From positions 1,042,501 to 1,106,500 of the forward strand of contig CP127384.1 in NCBI GenBank assembly GCA_030285985.1: a stretch of DNA of 64,000 nt, given 5' to 3'. The first letter of the stretch is position 1. Each line of letters opens with the position of its first letter. Below the pieces are notes generated by a model, which worked only from the letters and a program-made list of their open reading frames with translations, did not search any database and was not told the origin of the DNA. This document shows, piece after piece, positions 19,694 through 30,474 of this stretch. This stretch comes from Aquidulcibacter paucihalophilus (lineage in GTDB: Bacteria; Pseudomonadota; Alphaproteobacteria; Caulobacterales; Caulobacteraceae). Position numbers and translations under genes: made by a program.

Positions 19694-19936
19694 TCATCGG
19701 GTTCGTGAAACGCTGATCACAAGGTTGGAAGGCTCATCGGCCAGGGTGGCCCGCCAGCTCTCAGCACCTTCGGTTTTCTCCAGTCTGAGCCGGATGATGT
19801 CGTTGCCACGGCGAGCCGCCACCTCAGGAAAAGTCGCTCGCACAGCGTCAATCAACCAACCCTGCGGGTTGCTCTTTCTGAGCACGGCGAGCTTCGTCTC
19901 ATTCCCGTGCGTGAGGCTGTAGCTGAAGCTTGGCAT
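19694..19936 (-). CDS. Small hypothetical protein
   Basis: 80 residues, no signal or membrane segment (starts MPSFSYSLTHGNETKLAVL). The composition is like a real soluble protein, and the opposite-strand reading looks less natural. No family is recognised. It lies in the same lower-GC pocket as the gene at 19289, so it may be accessory DNA. Confidence 0.4.
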   Translation of the reverse strand: MPSFSYSLTHGNETKLAVLRKSNPQGWLIDAVRATFPEVAARRGNDIIRLRLEKTEGAESWRATLADEPSNLVISVSRTR

Positions 19937-20011
19937 TCCAGTCCTCGACCGGCGTCCGGGATGACGAAGGTAGCCCGGCGCGTTTTCGTTGGTTGGCTCT
20001 AACCGGCCCGG

Positions 20012-20476
20012 TCAGTCCGCCGGCCGCCAGTCCGGCCCCACCGGCAGGACGACGAAGGACGCCGGGGCCTGACCCGTCGCCCGATCGGTCACCGCGGCCG
20101 TGCAGGCCCGGCCGCCGTGGGTGTCCGGCACCACCGCATAGCTGTGGCCCGCCTCGGGCACGAAGGCGAAATGGGCCCCGCAATAGATCTCGGTCGACCC
20201 GGCGTAGCGGAGCGTCTGCAGCTCCATATAGATCGGCGCACCGGCCGGGATGGTGGCCGGGGCGTCATAGGTGAACAGAAGGCCGCCGGTGATGTCGGCC
20301 CTGCGCGACCATTGGGCGTCTGAAACCATCAGCTTTGCGTGCTCGCTGTCTTCGAGCGCGCCGCGGGTCAGTGAAATCTGCGCCATGGGGCCCTCGCGCG
20401 GCGCGACATAGGTCGGCGTGCAGCCCGCCACGAGCAGAGCGACGCAGAGCGCGCCCGGTACAGTCATCCTGAACAT
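20012..20476 (-). CDS. Lipoprotein of unknown function
   Basis: 154 residues from the ATG at 20476. Signal peptide with lipobox VAGC (Cys near 19), then a soluble beta-rich-looking domain with four further Cys candidates for disulfide bonds near AGSTEIYCGAHF and GGRACTAAV. A second start (MTVPGALC) 9 nt downstream is also possible. No known family. It faces the small membrane gene at 20594. Confidence 0.62.
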   Translation of the reverse strand: MFRMTVPGALCVALLVAGCTPTYVAPREGPMAQISLTRGALEDSEHAKLMVSDAQWSRRADITGGLLFTYDAPATIPAGAPIYMELQTLRYAGSTEIYCGAHFAFVPEAGHSYAVVPDTHGGRACTAAVTDRATGQAPASFVVLPVGPDWRPAD

Positions 20477-20593
20477 CGGCAAATCTCTCCCCCGCCGCCC
20501 AGTCAACGGATGAGGCCTCGCCGGGTCAAGCCCCCGGAGGCCGGAACACCGGAGCCGCTGGAACTCTCCGCCCCGGGCCGTCATTGTCTCCGC

Positions 20594-20755
20594 ATGGCCG
20601 ATCCCCGCGACACTGACCCCGACGATCGGGACCCGCGCGAACACGAGCTGGGACGTCGCAGTGAAGGGCCCGCCGTGAGCCCCTGGCTGTTCATCGGCGC
20701 GATCCTGCTGCTGGGCGTTGCGGTCTATGTCATCTCCGCCCTGGTCGCACGGTGA
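20594..20755 (+). CDS. Small single-pass membrane protein
   Basis: 53 residues. The first half is highly charged (DPRDTDPDDRDPREHE), the second a single membrane helix (WLFIGAILLLGVAVYVISAL). It lies 46 nt upstream of purD on the same strand, perhaps cotranscribed. No function is known. Confidence 0.6.
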   Translation: MADPRDTDPDDRDPREHELGRRSEGPAVSPWLFIGAILLLGVAVYVISALVAR

Positions 20756-20801
20756 GCATCCGTGACTTGACCGGCCTCGCGGGTCCGGTCATTGCCCGCG
20801 C

Positions 20802-22076
20802 ATGAACATCCTGCTGGTTGGATCAGGCGGGCGCGAGCACGCCCTGGCGTGGAAGATCGCCCAGTCGCCGCTGACGCGGCGGCTGGTCATCGCGCCGGGC
20901 AATCCCGGCATGGAGAAGCTGGGCGAGCTGCGGCCCATGAAGGTCACCGACGCCGATGGCCTGTGTGCGCTCGCGCGGGAGATCAGGGCCGACCTGGTGG
21001 TGGTCGGGCCCGAGACCGCCCTGGAAGCCGGGCTGACTGACCGGCTGGCGACGGCGGGCATCCCCTGTTTCGGACCGACGGCGAAGGCGGCGCAGTTGGA
21101 GACGTCCAAGGCCTTCTCCAAGGCCTTCATGGAGCGGCATGAGATCCCGACCGCGGGGTTCGGCGTCTATGAGCGGCTGCATGAGGCGCGGCAGGCGCTG
21201 ACGGTGTTCAAGCCGCCCTATGTGATCAAGGCCGACGGACTGGCGGCGGGCAAGGGCGTGGCCATCAGCCCGACCAAACGCGACGCCGAGGGCGAGATCG
21301 AGCGGATGCTCGGCGGCCGGTTCGGCACGGCCGGGGCGCGGGTCGTGATCGAGGAGTTCATGGACGGCGAGGAAGGCTCGCTGTTCGCGGTCTGCGACGG
21401 CCAGCGCGCCGTCCTGCTGGGCGGGGCCCAGGACCACAAGCGCGCCTATGACGGCGACCTCGGGCCGAACACGGGCGGCATGGGCAGCTATTCCCCCGCC
21501 CCGGTGTTCACGCCCGAACTGGTCGAGGCAGCCGATCGTCTGGTCGTCCAGCCGGTGGTGGCGGCCATGGCGGCCGAGGGCATGCCCTATCGCGGGGTGC
21601 TGTACGCCGGACTGATGGCCACTGAGGACGGGCCGAAGGTGGTCGAGTTCAACGCTCGTTTCGGCGATCCGGAATGCCAGGTGCTGATGATGCGGCTGGA
21701 CGGGGACATCGTGCCCCTGTTGCTGGCCTGCGCGCGGGGCGACCTGACCCGGGCGCCGATGCCGGCGTTCAGCCCCGATACGGTGATCTGCGTGGTGCTG
21801 GCGGCCTCGGGCTATCCCGACAGTCCGCTGGAAGGCTCGATCATCCGCGGTGCGGAGCAGGATTTCGGTCCGAATGTGCAGGTCTTCCACGCGGGAACGC
21901 GGCGTCAGTCCGACGGCCAGCTGGTGGCGGCGGGCGGCCGGGTGCTCAACGTCTGTGCCCGCGGCAAGGACATCGCCGAGGCGCGCGCGCGGGCCTATGC
22001 GGCGGTGAAGAAGATCGACTGGCCGGGCGGCTTCCACCGCACGGACATCGGCTGGCGGGCGCTGGAGCGGGAGTAG
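20802..22076 (+). CDS. purD: Phosphoribosylamine-glycine ligase (GAR synthetase)
   Basis: 424 residues, the normal family length. It catalyses the second step of de novo purine synthesis. N-terminal MNILLVGSGGREHALAWK is diagnostic. The ATP-grasp domain contains KADGLAAGKGV and the signature FNARFGDPECQ. Well preserved throughout. Other pur genes are not linked here. A toxin-antitoxin pair follows within 90 bp on the same strand. Confidence 0.97.
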   Translation: MNILLVGSGGREHALAWKIAQSPLTRRLVIAPGNPGMEKLGELRPMKVTDADGLCALAREIRADLVVVGPETALEAGLTDRLATAGIPCFGPTAKAAQLETSKAFSKAFMERHEIPTAGFGVYERLHEARQALTVFKPPYVIKADGLAAGKGVAISPTKRDAEGEIERMLGGRFGTAGARVVIEEFMDGEEGSLFAVCDGQRAVLLGGAQDHKRAYDGDLGPNTGGMGSYSPAPVFTPELVEAADRLVVQPVVAAMAAEGMPYRGVLYAGLMATEDGPKVVEFNARFGDPECQVLMMRLDGDIVPLLLACARGDLTRAPMPAFSPDTVICVVLAASGYPDSPLEGSIIRGAEQDFGPNVQVFHAGTRRQSDGQLVAAGGRVLNVCARGKDIAEARARAYAAVKKIDWPGGFHRTDIGWRALERE

Positions 22077-22165
22077 GGTCTCCCAGGCTTGGTGGTGGGC
22101 CGATTCATGATCTCGCTTGGGTTGAAGCCGGATGCGTCGATCTTCGATCGTGATAGGATCGCCCG

Positions 22166-22375
22166 ATGGACGACCCAGCCAAAGAATTGAACGAAGAGCC
22201 CGGCGCGTTCGATTTCGAGGAGATTTCCGCGGACGATGCCGAACTGGACGCGGCGACCCTCAGAGGTCTGGCGGACATCGAGGCGGGTCGCGCAGTGAGC
22301 CATGAGGCCGTCCTGCGCTGGGTCAAGTCCTGGTCGAGCCCCAATCCTCTCCCGCGTCCGAAGTGCGGCGAGTAG
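22166..22375 (+). CDS. Probable antitoxin of a ParE/RelE-type module
   Basis: 69 residues, acidic N-terminus, then LADIEAGRAVSHEAVLRWVKSW, a pattern seen in ribbon-helix-helix-type antitoxins whose genes precede RelE/ParE toxins. The stop lies 13 nt inside the toxin gene, so the two are translationally coupled. It should bind and neutralise the toxin and repress its own promoter. The family is inferred from the motif and pairing. Confidence 0.68.
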   Translation: MDDPAKELNEEPGAFDFEEISADDAELDAATLRGLADIEAGRAVSHEAVLRWVKSWSSPNPLPRPKCGE

Positions 22376-22641
22376 TCTGGACAGATCAGGCCCTGGCCGA
22401 CCTGGAGACGATCAGTCTCTACCTTGCGGATTTCAGCCCTGGAGTGGCGGCGCGCTTTTTCATTCGTCTGAAGGAGGCTGGCGACAGCCTCGCCCTGTTC
22501 GCAGAGCGAGGGCGACCGTCGGGTCGAGGCACGCGCGAACTCACTTCGGTTAGACCCTACATCATTCGATATCTGGTCGCTGAGGATCGGGTCTACGTCG
22601 TGACAGTCCGTCATGCAGCACGGCGGCCGATCGATCCCTGA
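22363..22641 (+). CDS. RelE/ParE-family toxin
   Basis: 92 residues from GTG. Typical ParE fold sequence: VVWTDQALADLETISLYLAD at the N-terminus, a central RLKEAGDSLALFAERGRPSGRG, then YIIRYLVAEDRVYVVTVRHAARRP. The C-terminal R(H)xxR pattern fits. ParE toxins inhibit gyrase and RelE toxins cut mRNA; the sequence is nearer to ParE, but activity cannot be decided. Confidence 0.8.
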   Translation: MRRVVWTDQALADLETISLYLADFSPGVAARFFIRLKEAGDSLALFAERGRPSGRGTRELTSVRPYIIRYLVAEDRVYVVTVRHAARRPIDP

Positions 22642-22771
22642 AACACCCCTGTTTCCTTCGGCCGCCGATCTCATCCATCGCGCCAGTGTTCCAACGCTCC
22701 GACGCGTGCCATGTATCGTGCAGGTTCCGCCACCAGGCCGTGCGGACACCCGCCCTGGAGACCGACGCCCC

Positions 22772-23434
22772 GTGACCGACACCGCCCTGCCGCCCGAACC
22801 GCCGAGCCACTACCGGGACGGCAAGGAACGACTGGCCGATCTGATCGTGCATCTGACCGGACTGGCGCTGGCGCTGGTCGGGGGCGGGATGCTGCTGGGT
22901 CTGGCGATCGGCTTCGGCAATGCGGGAAGTCTGACGGCCTCGGCCATCTATGCGGTCGGGCTGCTGACCATGCTGGGGCTGTCGACCGCCTATAATTTCG
23001 CCGCGCCCCGGTTCCAGCCGCTGCTGCGCCGGTTCGACCACGCGGGCATCTTCATCATGATCGCCGGCTCCTACACCCCCTTCACGACCCAGCATCTGAC
23101 CGGGGCCTGGGCCTGGGGGATGACCTCGGCGGTGTGGGGCACGGCCATCTTCGCGGCCATGGCCAAGCTGTTGCTGCCGGGACTGGGCAAGGGGTTCTGG
23201 ATCTTCGTCTATCTGGCGCTGGGCTGGCTGATGGTCATCGCCATTCAGCCGATCCTGCAGAGCCTGGGCCTCGCACCGCTGATCCTGATGGCCATCGGGG
23301 GGCTGCTCTATTCGGTGGGGGTGATCTTCTACGCCAACAAGGCGATGCGCTACCGGCGCGCGGTCTGGCATGGCCACGTCGTGGTGGCGGCCGCCGTGCA
23401 CTGGGTGGCGGTGCTGCTGGCCGTGCTGAAGTAG
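22772..23434 (+). CDS. TrhA/HlyIII-family membrane protein
   Basis: 220 residues from a GTG. Seven predicted membrane segments with the family pattern EERLADLIVH-like start (KERLADLIVHLTGLALAL), GIFIMIAGSYTPF with the conserved Ser/Thr, and a His near the end (WHGHVVVAAAVHWVAV). TrhA family proteins are distant relatives of PAQR receptors and have been linked to membrane energetics; the old name hemolysin III is misleading. The start is set where the family begins; a frame to 22613 exists. Confidence 0.86.
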   Translation: MTDTALPPEPPSHYRDGKERLADLIVHLTGLALALVGGGMLLGLAIGFGNAGSLTASAIYAVGLLTMLGLSTAYNFAAPRFQPLLRRFDHAGIFIMIAGSYTPFTTQHLTGAWAWGMTSAVWGTAIFAAMAKLLLPGLGKGFWIFVYLALGWLMVIAIQPILQSLGLAPLILMAIGGLLYSVGVIFYANKAMRYRRAVWHGHVVVAAAVHWVAVLLAVLK

Positions 23435-23441
23435 GGCGGCC

Positions 23442-24140
23442 TCAGGCCCAGGCGAACAGTAGCCGGCCTTCGCCCATGCGCTCGCGCAGGGCCGGGAGGT
23501 CGGCGTGGGCGACCGAGAAACAGCCGTAGCTGCGGCCCAGCTTGCCCTCACGGGCGAGGAAGGCCGGGTCGGCGTAGTCGGCACTGTGGATGATGATGGC
23601 GCGCTCGCGGGCGAGGTTGTTGGTGTACTCCAGACCGTCGAGCAGGACGTTGGGGCCCTGCTCCGCGCCGTGGCTGGCCCCGGCGGTCACATAGGAGCCG
23701 ACCGAGGACATGTGGCTGTCGGGCGTGTTGCTGAAGCTGGTGGCGAAGCCGGTGTGCGCCGGATCGGAGCCGCGGCCGTGGCTGGTGCGCATCAGGGTGA
23801 CGGCACCGCCTTCGAGGTCGACCTCGTACAGCCGTTCGTCGCCCGAGAATTTCTTGAAGTCGACCAGATACATGCGGTCGCGGCGGGTGATGCGGTGGTC
23901 GTGGATGTCGAGCGCCGCCATCGCGCGCTCCATCAATTCCTTGCGGACCTGGCTGCGCGGGTCGAGCGGGCGGGTGGTGTTGAGCTGGGAGGTGATGACC
24001 TGGGCCGGCCGGGCCGGAAGCTGGGGGCCGGGCGTGACCGTCACGAGCGGCTGGATGCTCGCCGTCTGTGCGGCCGCTGTGGCGCAGCCCGAAAGCATCG
24101 CCACGCCGCCCAGAATGAAGCCTCGTCTCGCCAAGCGCAT
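23442..24140 (-). CDS. L,D-transpeptidase-like lipoprotein (YkuD_2 type)
   Basis: 232 residues. The signal has a twin-arginine start (LARRGFILGG) and a lipobox LSGC (Cys19). The catalytic domain shows ERAIIIHSADYAD and the active-site Cys207 in GRSYGCFSV, the pattern of the murein L,D-transpeptidase catalytic-domain family, which has the His-Cys pair in the order H...SxGC. Role: peptidoglycan crosslinking or lipoprotein anchoring, inferred. Convergent with trhA and divergent from the amidohydrolase at 24267. Confidence 0.87.
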   Translation of the reverse strand: MRLARRGFILGGVAMLSGCATAAAQTASIQPLVTVTPGPQLPARPAQVITSQLNTTRPLDPRSQVRKELMERAMAALDIHDHRITRRDRMYLVDFKKFSGDERLYEVDLEGGAVTLMRTSHGRGSDPAHTGFATSFSNTPDSHMSSVGSYVTAGASHGAEQGPNVLLDGLEYTNNLARERAIIIHSADYADPAFLAREGKLGRSYGCFSVAHADLPALRERMGEGRLLFAWA

Positions 24141-24266
24141 GCGACGCCCCTCGCACGGTTACAGAACAGGTCACGGGTTGTTTCAGGTCGTGACGGCTGT
24201 TTCAACCTGAGCCTTGGTGAAGACCCCCGGATGTGTAAGGTGCAAGCCCTGTTCCGGGAGGATTTC

Positions 24267-25583
24267 GTGAAGCTGATCACAACTTTGCTGGCCGCTGCGG
24301 CCTTGTTCGCCACCACGAGCGTCGCCGCGCAAACGCCCGCACCCGCACCTGTTTCCCCTGCCGGGGGAACGACGTTTGTCCAGGTGGGCCGGCTTCTGGC
24401 CGATCCCGCGACTGGAATTGTGCAGCGCGATAAAACTCTCGTGATCGAAGGGAACCGGATCGTCGAAGTGCGCGACGGCTTCGTCGGCGAGGGCCGGATC
24501 GTCGATCTGAGGTCGTCCTTTGTCCTTCCGGGGCTGATCGACAGCCACGTCCACCTGACCAACGAGCAGAACCCGAACAGCCGTCTCGAAAGCGTCACCG
24601 AGTCCGACGTCGACCAAGCCTTTGTCGGCGCGCGCTTCGCGCGGCGCACCCTGATGGCCGGGTTCACGACGGTCGCTGACCTCGGCGCGACCAATGAAAC
24701 GATCTTCGGCCTGCGGGACGCGGTGCGGCGTGGCGACGTGGCCGGGCCGCGGATCATCGCCTCGGGCGAGTCGGTTTCGGTTCACGGCGGGCACGGTGAC
24801 GTCAACGGCTACCGCGAAGACATCATGCACATGTTCACCGGCGAGAGCATCTGCTCGGGTGCCGACGACTGCATGCGCGCGGTGCGCCTCCAGGTCCGTT
24901 CGGGGGCCGACATCATCAAGATCACAGCGACCGGCGGAGTGCTGTCGAATACGGCGGCGGGGCTGGGCCAGCAGTTCTCGGACGCAGAGCTGGCGGCCAT
25001 CATCGGCGCCGCCCACCGCATGGGCCGTCAGGTGACGGCGCACGCCCACGGCGTCGACGGCATCAACGCCTTCCTGCGCGCCGGCGGCGACTCGATCGAA
25101 CACGGCACCTATCTGGACGATGAATCGATCCGCCTGTTCCGGCGCGAGGGGACCTATCTGGTGCCGACACTGCTGGCCGGGGATTTCGTCAGCCGGATCG
25201 CCTCGGGCCCGGACAATTTCTTCACCCCGGCCCAGACGGCCAAGGCCCTCGAAGCCGGGCCGAAGATGCTGGACATGGCCCGGCGCGCGCATGAGGGCGG
25301 GGTTCGGATCGCCTTCGGCACCGACTCGGGCGTTTCAGCGCACGGCGACAACGCCCAGGAGTTCGCCCTTCTGGTGCGGGCGGGCCTGACGCCGCTGGAG
25401 GCCATCCAGTCCGCGACGGTGAACGCGGCGGCGCACCTGCGGATCTCGCAGGACGCGGGCCGGATCGCGGCGGGCATGCCGGCGGACCTGATTGCGGTCG
25501 GTGGCGACCCCCTGACGGACGTGACCGAGCTGGAGCGGGTGCGGTTCGTGATGCGGAGCGGGATGGTCTACCGGGCGGAGTGA
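24267..25583 (+). CDS. Secreted metal-dependent amidohydrolase
   Basis: 438 residues from GTG with GGGAGGA 5 nt upstream. A Sec signal peptide ends near ATTSVAAQ. The amidohydrolase core follows: GLIDSHVHL (metal-binding HxH), later KITATGGVLS (Lys), HAHG and EHGTYLDD, GTDSGV. Relatives in Caulobacter act as prolidase-like or Xaa-Arg/Lys peptidases; the exact substrate is not shown by the sequence. The 3' end overlaps the convergent lpxK by 16 nt. Confidence 0.86.
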   Translation: MKLITTLLAAAALFATTSVAAQTPAPAPVSPAGGTTFVQVGRLLADPATGIVQRDKTLVIEGNRIVEVRDGFVGEGRIVDLRSSFVLPGLIDSHVHLTNEQNPNSRLESVTESDVDQAFVGARFARRTLMAGFTTVADLGATNETIFGLRDAVRRGDVAGPRIIASGESVSVHGGHGDVNGYREDIMHMFTGESICSGADDCMRAVRLQVRSGADIIKITATGGVLSNTAAGLGQQFSDAELAAIIGAAHRMGRQVTAHAHGVDGINAFLRAGGDSIEHGTYLDDESIRLFRREGTYLVPTLLAGDFVSRIASGPDNFFTPAQTAKALEAGPKMLDMARRAHEGGVRIAFGTDSGVSAHGDNAQEFALLVRAGLTPLEAIQSATVNAAAHLRISQDAGRIAAGMPADLIAVGGDPLTDVTELERVRFVMRSGMVYRAE

Positions 25584-26590
25584 GCCCGGACCGCCCCCAG
25601 CAACAGCGCCTGGAACGCCGCCTCGTCCTCGAACGTCGCCTTGACCGGCCATGAGAGGACGCGCGTCCGCCATTCGGGCGTCAGGCGGAACCAGTCCTTT
25701 TCGGTGGTGACCAGGCGCGCATGATAGCGGTCGGCGCGGTCGGCGAGGAAGCGCAGGTCGTCCTCGCGGAAGGCGGCGTGGTCCGGGAAGGGCGCGAAAT
25801 CGACCAGTTCGGCGCCGGCGGCGTCGAGGGCGCGCTCGACCTTCCACGGCTTGGCGATGCCGGCGAAGGCGACGATGGGCCCCTGGGGCGGCGGCGCGGC
25901 GGGGGTCAGCCGGGCGATGAGCACCGGCAGGGTGCCGAAGGCCTGGACCAGTTCGGGATCGGCGCCGGGCGCGTCGGCGGGCAGCAGGATGACGACCGCG
26001 TCGGCGCGGGCCAGACCATGGCGCAGCTTTTCGCGCATCGGGCCGGACGGGAAGACCGAGCCGTCGCCGAAGGGCCATTCGTCGCCGCGCGTCTCGCCGT
26101 CCACGACGACGAGGCTGAGAGTCTTCTTCAGGGTCGGATTCTGGTGGGCGTCGTCGAGGACCAGAACCTGTGCGCCGGCCCCCGCCGCGGCGCGGGCGCC
26201 GGCGACGCGGTCATGGGCGATCCAGGTCGGGCCACCGAGGGCCAGCATCAGGGGCTCGTCGCCGACATCGGCGGCGGTGTGGATCGCGGCGTCGACCTGT
26301 GTCGGCTCCCGCAGGGACCCGCCATAGCCGCGCGACAGGCCGTGGGCGTTGATGCCGGCCTCGTGCAGCAGGCGGATGGCCTCGCGGGTGACAGGGGTCT
26401 TGCCCGAGCCTCCGACCGTCAGATTGCCGACCGAGATAATCGAAATGCCCGGATCGACCGGCTCGGTGCGGGCGATGCGGCGGGCGGTGGCCGCGGCCCA
26501 GATCCACGACAGGGGCTTGAGCAGGGTGCGGGCGACCGCGCCGTGGCGGGCGTCGCGCGTGTACCACCAGCGGGGGGTGTTGAGCTTCAT
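25568..26590 (-). CDS. lpxK: Tetraacyldisaccharide 4'-kinase
   Basis: 340 residues. Phosphorylates the 4' position of the lipid A disaccharide at the inner membrane. The N-terminal part has the Walker A ISVGNLTVGGSGKTPV, then a hydrophobic near-membrane region, and later LSRGYGG and VLDDAHQNPTLKKTLSL. The ATG at 26590 overlaps the waaA stop by 4 nt (ATGA). This is the last gene of the lipid A operon. Confidence 0.95.
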   Translation of the reverse strand: MKLNTPRWWYTRDARHGAVARTLLKPLSWIWAAATARRIARTEPVDPGISIISVGNLTVGGSGKTPVTREAIRLLHEAGINAHGLSRGYGGSLREPTQVDAAIHTAADVGDEPLMLALGGPTWIAHDRVAGARAAAGAGAQVLVLDDAHQNPTLKKTLSLVVVDGETRGDEWPFGDGSVFPSGPMREKLRHGLARADAVVILLPADAPGADPELVQAFGTLPVLIARLTPAAPPPQGPIVAFAGIAKPWKVERALDAAGAELVDFAPFPDHAAFREDDLRFLADRADRYHARLVTTEKDWFRLTPEWRTRVLSWPVKATFEDEAAFQALLLGAVRAHSAR

Positions 26591-27882
26591 CGGCGGCCTC
26601 GCTGCGGAGCGGGGGGCAGCAGGGGCGCGAGCGTTTCCCAAAGCCGGTCGAGCCCCGAGCCGGCCTCGGCCGCGGCGCGGCGGCCGCGCTCGCCCATGGC
26701 CCTGGCGGCGGCATTGTCGGCGAGCAGGGGCGCGATGACGGCGGGCAGGTCCCACGGCGCTTCCACGATCGCCAGACCGTCGGCCTCTACCAGGGCTTCG
26801 GTGACCGCGGCCCAGTTGGTCATGTCGGGGCCCGTAACAGCCGGCTTGCCGAGGCGGGCGGGCTCGAGCGGATTGTGGCCGCCGACGGGGGGCTTTTCGA
26901 GGGCGGCGGAGAAGGATCCGCCCATCACCACGACGTCGGCGAGGCGCAGGAACAGGCCCATCTCGCCGAGGGTGTCGGCCAGATAGAGGTCAGTGTCGCG
27001 GTCGGGCTCGCGGCCCTGGGACCGCAGGGCAAAGCGGTAGCCGTCACGGGACAGGGCGGCGGCGATCTCCGGGCTGCGGGCCGGGTGACGCGGCACGAGG
27101 ATCAGGCACAGCCGGTCGGCCAGTTTGTCGAGGGCGCGGACGAGGGCGATCTCCTCGCCGTCATGGGTGCTGGCGGCGACGACCACGGGGCGGTCGCCGA
27201 TGGCGGCGCTGAGGCGGGTGAAGGCGGCGGCGTCGTGCGGCGGCGCCTCGCCGGAGAGTTTGAGATTCACATGGCCGTCGATCCGGGCCCCGAGGCTGTG
27301 CAGCCGGGCAGCCGAGGTCTCGTCCTGTGGCAGGATGCGATCGAAGGCGGACAGGATTTCCCGCGCCGCGCCGGGGAAACGACGCCAGCCGTCGACGGTC
27401 TTTTCCGTGATGCGGGCGCTGGCGAGGACCAGTTTCACGCCGCGCCCTCGGGCCCCGAGGATCAGATTGGGCCAGAGTTCGCTCTCGACGAAGACGGCCA
27501 GCGACGGCTGCCAGTGGTCGAGGAAGGCGGCCACCGCGCCCGGCGCGTCCACCGGCGCGAACTGATGGATCACCCCGGCCGGCAGGCGCCGGGCCAGCAG
27601 TTGCGCCGAGGTCAGGGTACCGGAGGTGACGAGCACGGAGAGGTCGGGCCGGGCGCGGCGCAGGCGCTCGACCACGGGCAGCAGGGACAGGGTCTCGCCG
27701 ACGCTGACGCCATGCAGCCAGACCAGATCGCCATCCGGCCGGGCGACGGAGGCATGGCCGAGGCGTTCGTCGACCCGTTCGAGGTCTTCCTTGCCCTGTT
27801 TGGCGCGGGCGTCGAGCAGACGGGGGGCCAGCGGCTCCAGCAGGCGGGTCAGCAGGCGCCAGGCGATCAGGGCGGGGCTCAA
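26587..27882 (-). CDS. waaA: 3-deoxy-D-manno-octulosonic acid transferase
   Basis: 431 residues from a TTG whose first base overlaps the DUF374 stop (TTGA). Single N-terminal membrane helix, then ATP-free GT30 transferase domains with LHGVSVGETLS, VFVESELWPNLI, and the C-terminal GGSFSAALEKPPVGGHNPLEPA, characteristic of Kdo transferase. Joins Kdo to lipid IVA. The TTG is chosen because it gives the right family N-terminus and the coupled overlap; longer frames would add unlike sequence. No strong Shine-Dalgarno motif precedes it. Confidence 0.94.
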   Translation of the reverse strand: MSPALIAWRLLTRLLEPLAPRLLDARAKQGKEDLERVDERLGHASVARPDGDLVWLHGVSVGETLSLLPVVERLRRARPDLSVLVTSGTLTSAQLLARRLPAGVIHQFAPVDAPGAVAAFLDHWQPSLAVFVESELWPNLILGARGRGVKLVLASARITEKTVDGWRRFPGAAREILSAFDRILPQDETSAARLHSLGARIDGHVNLKLSGEAPPHDAAAFTRLSAAIGDRPVVVAASTHDGEEIALVRALDKLADRLCLILVPRHPARSPEIAAALSRDGYRFALRSQGREPDRDTDLYLADTLGEMGLFLRLADVVVMGGSFSAALEKPPVGGHNPLEPARLGKPAVTGPDMTNWAAVTEALVEADGLAIVEAPWDLPAVIAPLLADNAAARAMGERGRRAAAEAGSGLDRLWETLAPLLPPAPQRGRR

Positions 27883-28564
27883 CGGGAGGGTTCCAGCCCG
27901 GTGATGGAGTCGGCCGCGGCTTCGACGGCATTGATCCGTCCGGTCCAGTCCCTCGCGACGTCCGCCAGTTCGGCGCCCTCGGGATAGGTTGCGACATCCC
28001 AGACGATGGCACCCCTGGCGAAGGGCAAGGGCAACAGGGCGCGGTCCCAGCTGTTCAGCCGGATGGCGGGGTTGCACGACAGGCCGATGAACAGCACCGG
28101 AGCTTTTGACACCCTGGCCAGCAGGGGCAGGCCTTCCGCCATCTCGCCCGCAGGCCCGCGCGGACCATCGGGGGTGATGGCGAGGGCACCGATCTTGAGC
28201 TGGCGCAGCCCGTCCCGCAGGGCCTGCGATCCGCCCTTGGCGCTGGCCGCCTTGTCCTTGTTGGCCGAAGACCCGCGCACGGCGGGAATGCCCTGCAAGG
28301 CGAGGGCTCGGGCGAGGAACTGGCCGTCGGGGCTCAGCGAGACCAGGGCCTTGACCGGCTGGGCCCGGTCCAGCGGCCAGGAGGCGGGGCTGAGGCTGAT
28401 GCGCGAATGCCAGAAGACGCAGAGGGCTCCGCCGCCCTGTTTCCAAACGGCTTCGGCCAGGGCCTCATTCTCATGGGTCCAGCGGATGGTGGCGAAACAG
28501 AAGCGCATCCAGCCGGCCAGAAGCGAGGCGAGGACACCCTGGATGACGGGGTTGCGGAGCGGTC

Positions 28565-28568
<4 letters not shown>
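27879..28568 (-). CDS. DUF374 lysophospholipid acyltransferase-family protein
   Basis: 229 residues. The family pattern is present: FWHSRISLSP and RGSSANKDK, then GALAITPDGPRGPAGEMAEG, where the DGPRGP signature is typical of DUF374. The family sits next to waaA and lpxK in many alphaproteobacteria and is probably involved in lipid A modification or trafficking, but the reaction is not firmly known. ATG at 28568 overlaps the msbA stop (ATGA) and its own stop overlaps waaA. Confidence 0.88.
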
Positions 28569-30400
<1,832 letters not shown>

Positions 30401-30474
30401 CGGTCCGAGGTCGGACGGCTGGGGCGGCAAGTCAAGCGGGGATGGCAGGTCGCCTCTGCCCGCGGCGGCATCTT

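Noticed and set aside
19671-19922. A + strand 83-residue frame over 19694-19936
   Set aside because: The minus-strand protein looks more natural in composition; this one is rich in Ser/Arg typical of a shadow.
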